A stretch of DNA of 64,000 bases. It comes from Meridianimaribacter flavus. GTDB lineage: Bacteria > Bacteroidota > Bacteroidia > Flavobacteriales > Flavobacteriaceae. A model generated the notes under the pieces. It ran no database searches. It saw nothing but the letters and a program-made list of their open reading frames with translations, and had not been told where the DNA came from. The position numbers and the translations under genes were made by a program. Of the stretch, positions 1 through 9,150 are shown piece after piece (positions within the stretch are counted from its first letter, which is position 1; each line of letters begins with the position of its first letter). The stretch lies in assembly GCF_004366715.1 (NCBI RefSeq), contig NZ_SOQZ01000005.1, positions 1 through 64,000 of the forward strand. Direction: 5' to 3'.

Positions 1-338
1 TTTATTTTGATTTTGACAAGTCTAACATTACCTCACAAGCAGCATTTGAGTTGGATAAGCTGGTACAGGTGATGCAAAAGTATCCAGAGATGGTTATCTC
101 AGTATCGTCACATACAGACAGTAGAGGATCAGCATCATACAACATGGCCTTATCGGACAGGAGAGCAAAGACAACAGTATCTTATGTAGTCTCTAAAGGG
201 ATAGACAGATCAAGAATAACAGGATCAGGCAAAGGAGAGAGTGAGCCTAAGGAAGACTGTGGCTCAGGATGTACAGAGGAACAACACCAGATGAACAGAA
301 GGTCGGACTTCATCATCGTTAGTGGTGGACCTATGTAA
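1..338 (+). CDS. OmpA-family C-terminal peptidoglycan-binding domain (5' end outside window)
   Basis: The reading frame is open from the first bases of the window (first complete codon at 3) to TAA at 336-338, so only the C-terminal 111 residues are seen. It begins YFDFDKSNI, the usual entry to the OmpA/MotB fold. It continues with SSHTDSRGSASYN and the LSDRRAKTTVSYVVSKGI helix, and ends with NRRSDFIIV, the arginine-rich end typical of this family. The domain binds diaminopimelate in peptidoglycan and anchors an outer-membrane protein or lipoprotein to the wall. The N-terminal part, which would show whether this is a barrel or a PorE-type protein with other domains, is missing. The paired cysteines in EDCGSGCTEE are common in Bacteroidota members. 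A strong terminator follows. Confidence 0.9.
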   Translation, partial: YFDFDKSNITSQAAFELDKLVQVMQKYPEMVISVSSHTDSRGSASYNMALSDRRAKTTVSYVVSKGIDRSRITGSGKGESEPKEDCGSGCTEEQHQMNRRSDFIIVSGGPM

Positions 339-360
339 TATTGCTTTAAGTAAAAAATAA

Positions 361-394
361 AAAAAGCTCTATCTTTTACGATAGAGCTTTTTTT
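361..394. terminator. Bidirectional intrinsic terminator
   Basis: AAAAGCTCTATC, a short loop and GATAGAGCTTTT form a perfect stem with A and T runs on its two sides. It lies between the convergent OmpA-like gene and the small membrane-protein gene, and can end transcripts in both directions. Confidence 0.85.
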
Positions 395-770
395 ATGAAA
401 TTTTTATCAGAAATAGTATGGCAATAGCTATGGTTACAATTGGTAAAAGTATTAAAGAGACAATACTATATTGAGGATTGTTACTCTTTGTTTTAGTATT
501 AAGAATTTTTCGTTTTTTGCCACTATAGTACATCCAATTTCTAAAATAAAGTGCTATTGAAACTAAGATAAAAAGTGTCCAAGCTTTAGAGGATGACATA
601 GTATTTACTTTCATTTGAGCTAAGAATTCAGAAAAGAAAATACCTAAAAGCAATACTAATGAACATTGTACTAAAGAAATGTAGGCAACACTAATTGTGT
701 TTGAACGCTGTTTATACCTTTTTTTAATTTGATTAAAAAAGGAAAAGAATAAAGTATCAAAGGTTGTCAT
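393..770 (-). CDS. Small three-helix membrane protein, function unknown
   Basis: This 125-residue protein is not recognised. Three hydrophobic segments are visible, at about residues 28-48, 65-82 and 101-123. A basic stretch (KKRYKQR) lies before the first and a basic loop (GKKRKILNTKTK) between the second and third. It would sit in the inner membrane with the basic loops in the cytoplasm. No catalytic motif or signal peptide is seen. It lies downstream of the DUF5689 lipoprotein gene on the same strand, but a hairpin separates them, so it is probably transcribed alone. The N-terminal FFSFFNQIKKRYKQR is amphipathic. Confidence 0.6.
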   Translation of the reverse strand: MTTFDTLFFSFFNQIKKRYKQRSNTISVAYISLVQCSLVLLLGIFFSEFLAQMKVNTMSSSKAWTLFILVSIALYFRNWMYYSGKKRKILNTKTKSNNPQYSIVSLILLPIVTIAIAILFLIKIS

Positions 771-782
771 TTATTAAATATA

Positions 783-817
783 AAAAAACCTGCTAAATAA
801 TTTTAGCAGGTTTTTAA
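783..817 (-). terminator. Intrinsic terminator after the DUF5689 lipoprotein gene
   Basis: AAAAACCTGCTAAA and TTTAGCAGGTTTTT flank a short AT loop. The hairpin sits 20 bases beyond the stop of the leftward lipoprotein gene. Confidence 0.85.
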
Positions 818-834
818 TAAGTTATCTAGCTTAA

Positions 835-2217
835 TTAATCTACAGATATTTTTACATTATCAACATGTAATGTCATGTTTTGGTTTGATGTATCACTTCC
901 TGTATATCTAAACGCTATATAAGCTGTTCCTGTATAAGAAGAAAGATCTACAGAACCAGAGCTTACCCAAGTAAACCATGTATCAAAATCTACAATATAA
1001 CTTTTGTTTACTGTTAAAGTTGTCCAAGTTGCAGTTGTTACTCCATCTTCAGTACCATCAAAATCAGTTGAGATTAGTACTTCTAATGGGTCATGACCTG
1101 CATCAGGATAAGCATGCTCAGTTGCAAAAGTAAATGTTTCACCTGTTTGAGCATCCATATCAATTCCTGGAGTGATTAACCAAGCAATATTAGAAGAATC
1201 TCCAGAGTTATAAGGATTAAGCTCAGCATAACCGTTTCCAGAATATACTTGCTCAGTCCAAACTACACTACCAGCTTCAGCATAGTTAATCCAACCATCA
1301 ATATTAAGTTCAGTATTATCGATTGCCGAACCAAATCCTTCTTCAAAAACAGGATCGCAACGTTGATCGTTAAAGTCAATATCACTAGTATCATTAAGGC
1401 TTAATACTATTTCATCTCCTCCGTAAGTTTGGTAAACAACTCCTGATATAGTTCCTCTGAATTCAGTTGGAACAGGTAAGTCAGAAAAACTTGCAAATGA
1501 GCTAGTAAATACATCAAATTCATAACCTGATTCACAACTAGACATTGCTCTTTGTGTATCAAAATCATCATAAGGATCAACAAATGGTCTACCTTCTAAA
1601 TCACTTAAAAACTGCATGTTTTCTAAAGATACAAACATTCCTAAGTGTGAAGAGTTAATGTCTGAAGGATCTACAACTAAAGGAACAATGGTTTCAGTAA
1701 CATCAGATCTAAAAACATAGTCAGGCACCATAGCAGCTGTTATTTCAGTTACTTCATCGCCATCTTCTAATCCAATACTTAACAGTTCGTTAGAGTTTTC
1801 TCCAATGTATAATCCATTTAAAGAAACATAAACTTCTCTACCCTTATTAAATTGATTGTATGAATCAACTTGATTTAAAAGTATACCTATTGCTGCTGTA
1901 GGGTTTTCAGGTGCATCTTGCATGTAAAACTCTTTATAGAAATTTCCTGTTAAATCTGAAGAAGATACATAACCTTTAACAACAATGTTAGATTCTATTG
2001 CAGTAGGTGCTCCATTATATAAGTTTTTTACATCTGCAATACTCATCATTGACCAGTTGTCTGACATAGCTACAGAATCTAAAATACGTTGAAGACCTAA
2101 GTTTTCTTCAGTTCCTAAATTACTAGGAATAGTAAAGTCGTCATCTTCTACACATGAAGTAATAGTAAATAATACCATTAAGCTTAATGCGTACGTTAAT
2201 AATTTGTTTGTTTTCAT
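835..2217 (-). CDS. DUF5689 / choice-of-anchor J surface lipoprotein
   Basis: This is a 460-residue exported lipoprotein with an N-terminal signal ending in the lipobox TITSC at about residue 22, followed by the acidic run VEDDD typical of Bacteroidota lipoproteins sent to the surface. Residues about 40-290 match the DUF5689 pattern: an OB-fold-like region with VVKGYVSSSDLTGNFYKEFYMQD, ending in FNDQRCDPVFEEGF. Residues about 295-460 are a choice-of-anchor J type beta-sandwich (GWINYAEAGSVVW, ITPGIDMD, LHVDNVKI). It starts 35 bases downstream of the TonB receptor gene and is surely its partner lipoprotein, analogous to SusD in position but not in fold. The ligand is not evident. The divergent nuclease/phosphatase suggests a nucleic-acid or phosphoester substrate (inference). 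Confidence 0.85.
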   Translation of the reverse strand: MKTNKLLTYALSLMVLFTITSCVEDDDFTIPSNLGTEENLGLQRILDSVAMSDNWSMMSIADVKNLYNGAPTAIESNIVVKGYVSSSDLTGNFYKEFYMQDAPENPTAAIGILLNQVDSYNQFNKGREVYVSLNGLYIGENSNELLSIGLEDGDEVTEITAAMVPDYVFRSDVTETIVPLVVDPSDINSSHLGMFVSLENMQFLSDLEGRPFVDPYDDFDTQRAMSSCESGYEFDVFTSSFASFSDLPVPTEFRGTISGVVYQTYGGDEIVLSLNDTSDIDFNDQRCDPVFEEGFGSAIDNTELNIDGWINYAEAGSVVWTEQVYSGNGYAELNPYNSGDSSNIAWLITPGIDMDAQTGETFTFATEHAYPDAGHDPLEVLISTDFDGTEDGVTTATWTTLTVNKSYIVDFDTWFTWVSSGSVDLSSYTGTAYIAFRYTGSDTSNQNMTLHVDNVKISVD

Positions 2218-2252
2218 AATTTGTTAATTAATTTTATTTAATTTTTCTTTTT

Positions 2253-5021
2253 CTAGAATCTAAAATACACATTTACAAAGTAGTTAGTACCACGACCGTA
2301 CCAATATTTTGGTCCAAACACTCTTGTTGGGTTTGCAGTGTCGTCTCTAAGCTCTCTATAATTAGCGTTTCTACCTTGTTCAAAACCTCCAGTTTTGTAC
2401 TCTTTGTCTAATAGGTTACCTACACTTGCAAAGAAACCAATGTAGTAATCGTCAATTTTCCAAGATTTTCCTCCTATAAGGTTAACTACCATATAATCGT
2501 CAAATTCTTCTTGTTTTAATAACTCAGTAGCAATAGCTTCATCATAGTCATTAAATGGTAATCCATCAGCATCTAAATAGAAATTTTCAGTTCTTGTTAA
2601 TGGATTAATATCTAAGTATGCGTTTGAGAAAAAGTTTGCTGTTGCACCAAACCACCAGTAGTCTGGATCACGATATTCAAAACCAATTGAAGCAGCACGT
2701 TGTGGTCCTCCAGCAATTTTATAATCTTTTAAGTTAGCTTCTCCGTAAGAGATTGAACCATCTTCTGAAGTGAAACTAGCAGATGTTAAGTATAAATTAG
2801 GATTGTTGTCGTATGTGTATTGTCCTACTGAAGCAGCACCTTTTAACTTAATTGTAGGTGTTACTTGCGCTTCAATACCAAACTCTGCTCCTATATGTCT
2901 TTTATCTATACCTTGTAATACTTCTTGAACAAAAGCAGAAGTTTCGTTATCCTGAATATCAAAACCACTTAAACCATCAGCATAGTAAAAAGATACTTCG
3001 TTAGCATCTTCTATTTTTGAATAGAAACCTGTAAGTCTAGCTTTTACAATTGGAGATCTAAAAATATAGCTTGCATCAACTGAGGTTACTTTTTCTTCTT
3101 CAATACCTCTTACGATATTGTGGTTTTCTCTTGAGTTAGAGTACGTGTTTCTTAAAGAAGGTGCTCTTGTAATGTAACCAGCGTTAACATCAAATAAGTG
3201 TTTACCTGTAATTTTATAAGTAAATCCACCTTTAGCACCAAAACCAGTAAATGATAGTTTTTCACCTTTACCGTATGAACCGTCTCCAGCAAACCTACTG
3301 TGTTCCCAAAGACCTTCTCTTTGGTATTGTGTGCTTGTTAAGCTACCAGCAACATAAAAATCAACTTTGTTGTATTTAAATTGTGCTTGAGCATAACCTG
3401 AAACGATATCGGCATGTAAGTTATAGTTATATCTAAACTTGTCTCCTTCACCTACACTTCGGTCAGGGTTTTGAGCATCAAATTGATAACCATCAAAAGC
3501 ATCTACGTTTAAAGCTCCAACAGTAGAACCTAAAACATCAATGATTTCACCAAAATTTTCTGATTTTAATTTTCTGTAATTAACAGAAGCATTTAATAAT
3601 ATATTTTGAGAAAGCTCAGAGCTTAAAATAGTATTAGCTGTAATTTGTTTATCGTCACTTCTGTCTTCATATAAAACATAAGCAGCATTATCACCATTAA
3701 TATTATTGGTAAGGTTGGCGTCTATAATTCTGTTCCAGTCTAACTGACCATCGTTAATAAATTCTTGTTCAGCTGTATAAGCACCTGCATAATCAGGACC
3801 ATCATTATCTGCTAAAAAGTAACTTGGTAGTTTTTGGTAATAAGCAGGACTTGGGTTAGCTCCACCTGAGAAATCTAATCTACTATTTCCTAATTTACCA
3901 AATTGGTAAGCAACATTTGTGTTTAAAGATGTTTTGCTGCTAATATCCCAATAGTGGTTTAACATTAAAATTGGTTCTTCAACTTCTTTTACACGAGAGT
4001 TACGCTTTTCACCATCTAAATAACCCCAATATTCATTATACTTAATTCCTTTTAAATCATAAATTTCTTGTGTGTTAGGAGAAGATTTTCCTCTTCTGTT
4101 AGGCGCATAAATTGAAGTAAAGTTTATGCTGTGCTTGTCATTTATTTTTTTCTCTATAGAAGCAAAAAATGAATTAGCATCATATAGTGTTGCATCTTGG
4201 AAACCTTCATTTCCCCAACGTCTTCCTACCATAAAAGTGTAAGCCCAACCACCTTTTACTAAACCAGAAGCATAACTAGCCATTAAACGGTTAGTGTAAC
4301 TTCTGTTTGAAGATGAATACGTAACACGAGCACCTTTTCTGTAGCTAGAAGCTCTTAAATTAATATTTGTAGTTCCTAAAACACCACCAAAGTTGTAAGC
4401 AGAAGGTGTTAAACCAGTAGTTAATTCTTGGTTACGTAACACGTCATTAAGTCCACCCCAATTACTCCATTGTGGTCTTCCGTCAAAAACTTTGTTCATT
4501 TCAATTCCATTAAGTAATATGGAACCGTTTTCAGAATCTAAACCTCTTACTCTAAAGAAAGAAGAACTAAATTCAAAGGCAGCAGTACGCTGAAAGATGT
4601 CTTGCGATGATTGTAAAAGACCAGAAATGTTGTCGGCAGCACTGGTATCATCGTTTAACTCATCGTCAGAAAGAGTGATAGTAAATAAATCAACAGAGTC
4701 AGAGACATCAATATCTAATGTCATGTCTGTAATATTCACTGTTCTTCCTTCATTTACTACAATAGGATATCTTTTAGTAGTATATCCATTTTTTGAAATT
4801 CTTAAAACTTGCTCACCTAGTGGCACGTTTGAAGAAAATGTAAACTCACCAAGAGCATCTGTAGTAGTTGTTTGTTGTGTTTCTTCTATTGTAATCGTTA
4901 CACCAGGAATTGGTTCAGATGTTACTGCATCTTTAACACTACCTTTTACAATTGTGCTTTGAGCATACATTGTAAGAGATGAAAAAATTCCAAATAGAAA
5001 AATTAATAAACTTTTTTTCAT
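2253..5021 (-). CDS. TonB-dependent receptor with N-terminal carboxypeptidase-like domain
   Basis: This 922-residue outer-membrane active transporter has a signal peptide at residues 1-20 (ending MYAQ). A carboxypeptidase-regulatory-like beta domain follows at about 22-105 (VKGSVKDAVTSEPIPGVTITIEE). The plug at about 125-235 includes FRVRGLDSENGSILLNGIEMN, and a 22-strand barrel ends in aromatic FVNVYFRF. The plug has no obvious cofactor motif. It uses energy from TonB-ExbBD to import a ligand. It is transcribed first in an operon with the DUF5689 lipoprotein and divergently from the secreted nuclease/phosphatase. This TonB receptor, DUF5689 and endonuclease/phosphatase grouping recurs in flavobacteria from my knowledge of the families. 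The substrate is not determinable here. Confidence 0.92.
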   Translation of the reverse strand: MKKSLLIFLFGIFSSLTMYAQSTIVKGSVKDAVTSEPIPGVTITIEETQQTTTTDALGEFTFSSNVPLGEQVLRISKNGYTTKRYPIVVNEGRTVNITDMTLDIDVSDSVDLFTITLSDDELNDDTSAADNISGLLQSSQDIFQRTAAFEFSSSFFRVRGLDSENGSILLNGIEMNKVFDGRPQWSNWGGLNDVLRNQELTTGLTPSAYNFGGVLGTTNINLRASSYRKGARVTYSSSNRSYTNRLMASYASGLVKGGWAYTFMVGRRWGNEGFQDATLYDANSFFASIEKKINDKHSINFTSIYAPNRRGKSSPNTQEIYDLKGIKYNEYWGYLDGEKRNSRVKEVEEPILMLNHYWDISSKTSLNTNVAYQFGKLGNSRLDFSGGANPSPAYYQKLPSYFLADNDGPDYAGAYTAEQEFINDGQLDWNRIIDANLTNNINGDNAAYVLYEDRSDDKQITANTILSSELSQNILLNASVNYRKLKSENFGEIIDVLGSTVGALNVDAFDGYQFDAQNPDRSVGEGDKFRYNYNLHADIVSGYAQAQFKYNKVDFYVAGSLTSTQYQREGLWEHSRFAGDGSYGKGEKLSFTGFGAKGGFTYKITGKHLFDVNAGYITRAPSLRNTYSNSRENHNIVRGIEEEKVTSVDASYIFRSPIVKARLTGFYSKIEDANEVSFYYADGLSGFDIQDNETSAFVQEVLQGIDKRHIGAEFGIEAQVTPTIKLKGAASVGQYTYDNNPNLYLTSASFTSEDGSISYGEANLKDYKIAGGPQRAASIGFEYRDPDYWWFGATANFFSNAYLDINPLTRTENFYLDADGLPFNDYDEAIATELLKQEEFDDYMVVNLIGGKSWKIDDYYIGFFASVGNLLDKEYKTGGFEQGRNANYRELRDDTANPTRVFGPKYWYGRGTNYFVNVYFRF

Positions 5022-5077
5022 ACTAAATTTTAAGTTAATTGTCTTGTCTACATTAAATAATTATTATTTAAGGCGTG

Positions 5078-5085
5078 CAAATTTA
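5078..5085 (-). promoter_or_regulatory. Candidate -7 element (TAAATTTG) for the TonB receptor operon
   Basis: On the minus strand TAAATTTG matches the Bacteroidota -7 consensus TAnnTTTG exactly and lies 57 bases before the receptor start codon. No clear TTG at -33 is seen. Confidence 0.5.
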
Positions 5086-5105
5086 CATTATTTATAATAA
5101 ATATA

Positions 5106-5113
5106 TACTTTTG
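5106..5113 (+). promoter_or_regulatory. Candidate -7 element (TACTTTTG) for the nuclease/phosphatase gene
   Basis: An exact TAnnTTTG match 47 bases before the start codon. It is 21 bases from the opposing -7 element, so the two divergent promoters overlap and could share one regulator. Confidence 0.5.
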
Positions 5114-5159
5114 GCCTGAGTTTTGTACTCATATTAATGATAACATAACATAGCTATAA

Positions 5160-6218
5160 ATGAAATACTTGAAAATTTGTGCTGCATTACTACTTGTAGC
5201 ATCTTTTTTTACCGCTAATGCGCAAGAGAAAAAGAAATTTAAAATTCACACAGTTGCTTTTTACAATTTAGAAAATTTATTCGATACCATTAATGACCCA
5301 TTAAAGTTTGACGAGGCGAGTCCAATTATGGAAATGAGCGCTAACAGACAAGAGGTTTATGAGAAAAAGGTTAAAAATATGGCGAGAGTAATTTCTGAAA
5401 TTGGTGCAGATGTTACAGGAAACGCTCCAGCTATTATTGGTGTTTCTGAAATTGAAAACAGAGATGTACTTGAAGATGTTGTTAACGATCCTCAATTATT
5501 AGATAAAGACTATGGTATTATTCATTACCATTCACCAGATGCTAGAGGAATTGACGTTGCTTTATTGTATCAAAAAAAGTTATTCAGACCAATAAGCACA
5601 AGTTCTCACGAGTTGAAACTCTATGATGATATTAGTAGAAAGCGTGTGTATACTAGAGATCAACTTTTAGTGAGTGGAGAATTAGATGGAGAGTTAGTGC
5701 ATGTTGTGGTTAATCACTGGCCTTCTCGTAGTGGTGGAGAAGCACGTAGTAGACCAAAGCGTGTTGCAGCAGCTAAACTTAGTAAGCGTATTGTAGATTC
5801 GCTTCAGTCTATCGATCCTTATGCTAAAATATTCATCATGGGCGATTTAAATGACGATCCTACCAATGAAAGTGTAAAAAAGGTTCTTAAGGCTGAAAAC
5901 AATAAAGACAAAGTAAAACTTAAAGGAATTTATAACCCTTATGAAGATTTTTTCAAGAAAGATGGCTTAGGAACAACAGCATATAGAGATGCATGGAGTT
6001 TATTTGACCAAATTTTGGTTACTAAACCTTTAATTGAAAAAGATTACGATTCATTTAGAATGTACAAAGCAGGTATTTTTAACAAAAACTACTTAACTAA
6101 TAAATATGGACGTTATAAAGGATATCCATTAAGAAGTTTTGCAGATGGTGGATTTACCGATGGCTTTAGTGACCACTTTCCAGTATATGTTTATGTCATT
6201 AAAGAAGTAAAAGAATAA
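5160..6218 (+). CDS. Secreted endonuclease/exonuclease/phosphatase-family protein
   Basis: This 352-residue protein has a cleavable signal peptide (residues 1-21, ending FTANAQ). The EEP fold follows: VAFYNLENLFDT (metal-binding Asn/Glu), IIGVSEIENRDVLEDV, VVVNHWPSRSGG (catalytic His), FIMGDLNDDPTNES (GDLND core) and FSDHFPVYV (C-terminal Asp-His pair). All catalytic elements of the DNase I-like superfamily are present, so it should be an active Mg-dependent phosphodiesterase or phosphatase in the periplasm or outside the cell. Whether it cuts DNA, nucleotides or phospholipid head groups cannot be told from sequence alone. It is divergent from the TonB receptor/DUF5689 operon, which may import its products. 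Confidence 0.88.
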   Translation: MKYLKICAALLLVASFFTANAQEKKKFKIHTVAFYNLENLFDTINDPLKFDEASPIMEMSANRQEVYEKKVKNMARVISEIGADVTGNAPAIIGVSEIENRDVLEDVVNDPQLLDKDYGIIHYHSPDARGIDVALLYQKKLFRPISTSSHELKLYDDISRKRVYTRDQLLVSGELDGELVHVVVNHWPSRSGGEARSRPKRVAAAKLSKRIVDSLQSIDPYAKIFIMGDLNDDPTNESVKKVLKAENNKDKVKLKGIYNPYEDFFKKDGLGTTAYRDAWSLFDQILVTKPLIEKDYDSFRMYKAGIFNKNYLTNKYGRYKGYPLRSFADGGFTDGFSDHFPVYVYVIKEVKE

Positions 6219-6236
6219 GAAGAATTTTCTTCAAAT

Positions 6237-6270
6237 AAAAAAAGCGCAAATATTTATTTGCGCTTTTTTT
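6237..6270. terminator. Bidirectional terminator between convergent genes
   Basis: AAAAAGCGCAAATA and TATTTGCGCTTTTTT form a stem with A and T tracts on both sides. It lies between the nuclease/phosphatase gene and the leftward membrane-protein gene. Confidence 0.85.
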
Positions 6271-6272
6271 AT

Positions 6273-6719
6273 TTAAGCTATACCCAACCAAATTTTCCAT
6301 GGTATCATATACAATACAAATGCTAACGCAATAGTATAAAATATAGCCAAAAGTTTAAACTTAGGTTTAGAAGTTAATTTCTTTTTATGTTTAGAATAGC
6401 CAATTGTAATAAGTACAACAGCAATAATCATCGCAAAAGGATGCTCAATAATTTTAGAACGTAAATCATCATTTCCCATAATACTACCCATTCCCATATC
6501 ACTAATCAAAGCCATATAATCAGATACAAAAAAGAATATTAACCCTAATAAGAGCTGTATATGAGAAGTAATAAGAGTGAATAATGAAACTCTAAAATCA
6601 AAGGCTTGAAATTCTTTGTTGCCAAAAAACTTAACAAGAGCATTAACAGTAGCAATGATTAAAACCAAAAGCACCAAGTAAGCCCAATAGGAATGTAAAA
6701 ATTTAATAGTATCGTACAT
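6273..6719 (-). CDS. Four-helix membrane protein, possibly heme-binding
   Basis: This 148-residue protein has four predicted membrane helices (about 10-30, 43-65, 92-110 and 121-140). A histidine lies in or at the edge of three helices and in one loop: FLHSYWAYL, ITSHIQLLLG, IIEHPFAMI and YSKHKKK. This spacing recalls small cytochrome b-like proteins of flavobacteria, and homologues are often labelled cytochrome B. Heme binding is inference from the histidines only. It has an exact -7 element upstream and appears to be a single-gene unit. It ends just after the bidirectional terminator of the convergent nuclease gene. Confidence 0.7.
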   Translation of the reverse strand: MYDTIKFLHSYWAYLVLLVLIIATVNALVKFFGNKEFQAFDFRVSLFTLITSHIQLLLGLIFFFVSDYMALISDMGMGSIMGNDDLRSKIIEHPFAMIIAVVLITIGYSKHKKKLTSKPKFKLLAIFYTIALAFVLYMIPWKIWLGIA

Positions 6720-6745
6720 AGTTAGTATATAAAATGTTTGTAAGA

Positions 6746-6753
6746 CAAAAATA
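6746..6753 (-). promoter_or_regulatory. Candidate -7 element (TATTTTTG)
   Basis: An exact TAnnTTTG match on the minus strand, 27 bases upstream of the four-helix membrane-protein gene. Confidence 0.45.
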
Positions 6754-6782
6754 GCGATTTTATGGCATCAATAAGCATAAGC

Positions 6783-9134
6783 TTATTCTGAAATTGTAAA
6801 ATGTCGCTTCGCTTCATTACCAAATTCATCTACCACAGTAATTAAGTGCTTACCTTGTTTAGGGATAATGGCGAGTTCGTGGATGTCTTTCGTGCTTCCC
6901 ATATAAATATCATTAACATACCAAAACACAGTAGTTTCAGGTTTTGAATGGGCGATTTGGAGCACTAAATCGTTGGTTGAACCGTCAAAATCTTTTGGCA
7001 GAAAAATACTGTTGTTTTCCTTCGGATAAATAAATGCCATTGAAATACTGTTTTCACCCAAACAATCACTTCTAAATTTTGGCAACGGCTTGTAAAACGG
7101 ATTTTTGGTTTTGTAATAATACCCCATCAAAGGTGGCAGCACAAACCACGATTTATGCGTGATATTGCTTGTGCTCTCGCAAGAAGAATTCACTTGAAAC
7201 GTTTCAGTCTTATCCAAATGCACCAACACATGATACGGACAAGGTTTGGTTTTCAATCCGCTAATTTGAATAAATTTATTTTCGGTATCATCACAATTTG
7301 GTGATGCTCTATGGCCACTTTTTTTGCAGATAGTAACTTCTTGCATTTCATCAAAAGGTTTTGCAAACCATGGGCTGTTTGGTAACACATCAAACACGTC
7401 AAATAAAATAGGAGCTGCTGCTTGTACTCCAACCAAACCTGGTCTGCCTTCGCCATCAGCATTTCCTACCCAAACACCAACCACGTAATCTGTTGTTGTG
7501 CCAATAGCCCAAGCATCACGAAAGCCAAAACTGGTTCCTGTTTTCCAAGCAATTTGTTTAGAACCATCAAAAAACTCCCAGTTTTCGTCGCCTTCTGGTC
7601 GATTTACTTCTTTTAAACTTTCGTAAGTGAGATAAATGGAGCCTGCATCAAAAAGTATTTTTTCACTATTTTTTTTTCCGAAGTCAACCGTTTCCGAAGC
7701 TAAAAATGTAGGTTCACAAAACTCGTTGGAATAATATTCACTCGACGTTTCAGAAAAATGATTTAAGGTTGAAGACAATGCCGCGTAGCTTTTGCACAAG
7801 TCCCAAAGGTTGCTTTCGGCACCACCAAGAATGAGCGATAAACCGTAATGATTAGCGTTGTATTTTAAATCTTTTAGCTGAAGCGTTTTTAGGTAATGAT
7901 GAAATCGATCCAACCCAAACTCCTGAAGCATCCTCACCGAAGGTACATTCAACGAACGCGATAAAGCCCTACTTGCTGGTATGGCGCCATCGTAAGTTTT
8001 GTTGTAATTCTCGGGATTGTAACTGCCAAATTGTGTCGGTACATCTGCCACTAAAGTGTTGGGTAAAATATCGCCAGCATCAAGCATTGCAGCATATAAA
8101 AACGGTTTTAAAATACTACCTGTACTTCTTGGTTTGTCAATAATATCCACATCTTTTTGGTGGGATTTATCGGTAGGCGTGTTGCCCACATAAGCCAAAA
8201 CCTGTCTGGTTTTTACATCTAGAACCAAAACTGCAGCATTGTAAATTTCATTCTGACTTAATTCATTGTAATGTCTTTTTACAATACGATTAACCTGCTG
8301 CTGCAATGGTGTGTTGATGGTTGTTTTTATGTGTTTACCAGAATAATTTTGAGTCACTTTTTGCAACAAATGAGGTGCGATTTGTGGCAACGGAAACGGT
8401 TTTTGTGGCAAACTTTCGGCAACGGATAAATTATAAGTTAACGAATCAATAATTTGGTTTTGAAGCAATTTTGCTAAAAGACGGTTGCGTTTTTTAAGTA
8501 AGCGCTCCTGATTTTTCCCAGGGTAAATTAAACTAGGAGCATTAGGTAAAACAGCTAAAGTGGCACTTTCAGCCCAAGAAAGTTCATTCGAATTTCTGTT
8601 AAAATAACGCCACGAAGCAGCATCTAAACCAACGACATTGCCTCCAAAAGGTGCATTGCTGCTATAGTAAGAGAGAATTTTATCTTTGGAAGTTCGTAAT
8701 TCTAAACGTGTTGCCAGAACAATTTCAATGGCTTTTTCAAAATAGGTTCTGTTTTTACCTTTTCTGGATAATCGAATCACTTGCTGCGTAATGGTGCTTC
8801 CACCACGTTTTATACCATCAGATTTTAGATTTTCGCGTAAAGCTTTAAAAATGGAAACCGGATTAAAACCAGGATGTTTGTAGAAATATTCGTCCTCAAA
8901 CTGAATAATGCAAGTTTTGAATTTCTCTGGAATACTATCGTTATGCGGAAATCGCCATTGACCGTCTTTTGCAATTTGAGCACCTAATAATTCATCGTTT
9001 TTACTGGTGATAACCGTTGCGGTTGGGTCTTTGAAAAGTTGTTTTGGCAAACAGAAATAGTAGGCAATCAGCAATACAAAAAGTGCCACTGACTTTATTT
9101 TGTTGTTTTTTATGTAAGATAAGAGGCGTTTCAA
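6783..9134 (-). CDS. pbpC: Penicillin-binding protein 1C
   Basis: This 783-residue bifunctional peptidoglycan synthase has one N-terminal membrane helix (about 14-30). The GT51 glycosyltransferase domain carries the catalytic Glu80 in FEDEYFYKHPG, then KRGGSTITQQV and the class motif APFGGNVVGL. The transpeptidase domain has SILK with nucleophile Ser340, a SRSLN second motif and KTGTS. The C-terminal region at about 690-780 is the small beta domain typical of PBP1C. It polymerises lipid II on the outer face of the inner membrane. In many bacteria pbpC is adjacent to the alpha-2-macroglobulin gene. Here that gene is upstream on the same strand, but 1.65 kb holding three other genes and two repeats intervenes. 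Confidence 0.95.
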   Translation of the reverse strand: MKRLLSYIKNNKIKSVALFVLLIAYYFCLPKQLFKDPTATVITSKNDELLGAQIAKDGQWRFPHNDSIPEKFKTCIIQFEDEYFYKHPGFNPVSIFKALRENLKSDGIKRGGSTITQQVIRLSRKGKNRTYFEKAIEIVLATRLELRTSKDKILSYYSSNAPFGGNVVGLDAASWRYFNRNSNELSWAESATLAVLPNAPSLIYPGKNQERLLKKRNRLLAKLLQNQIIDSLTYNLSVAESLPQKPFPLPQIAPHLLQKVTQNYSGKHIKTTINTPLQQQVNRIVKRHYNELSQNEIYNAAVLVLDVKTRQVLAYVGNTPTDKSHQKDVDIIDKPRSTGSILKPFLYAAMLDAGDILPNTLVADVPTQFGSYNPENYNKTYDGAIPASRALSRSLNVPSVRMLQEFGLDRFHHYLKTLQLKDLKYNANHYGLSLILGGAESNLWDLCKSYAALSSTLNHFSETSSEYYSNEFCEPTFLASETVDFGKKNSEKILFDAGSIYLTYESLKEVNRPEGDENWEFFDGSKQIAWKTGTSFGFRDAWAIGTTTDYVVGVWVGNADGEGRPGLVGVQAAAPILFDVFDVLPNSPWFAKPFDEMQEVTICKKSGHRASPNCDDTENKFIQISGLKTKPCPYHVLVHLDKTETFQVNSSCESTSNITHKSWFVLPPLMGYYYKTKNPFYKPLPKFRSDCLGENSISMAFIYPKENNSIFLPKDFDGSTNDLVLQIAHSKPETTVFWYVNDIYMGSTKDIHELAIIPKQGKHLITVVDEFGNEAKRHFTISE

Positions 9135-9150
9135 ATTAAGTGCTAGATTT

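Noticed and set aside
4597-4962. 121-codon plus-strand frame inside the TonB receptor gene
   Set aside because: It lies entirely within a gene with clear domains on the other strand, and its protein shows no signal or family.
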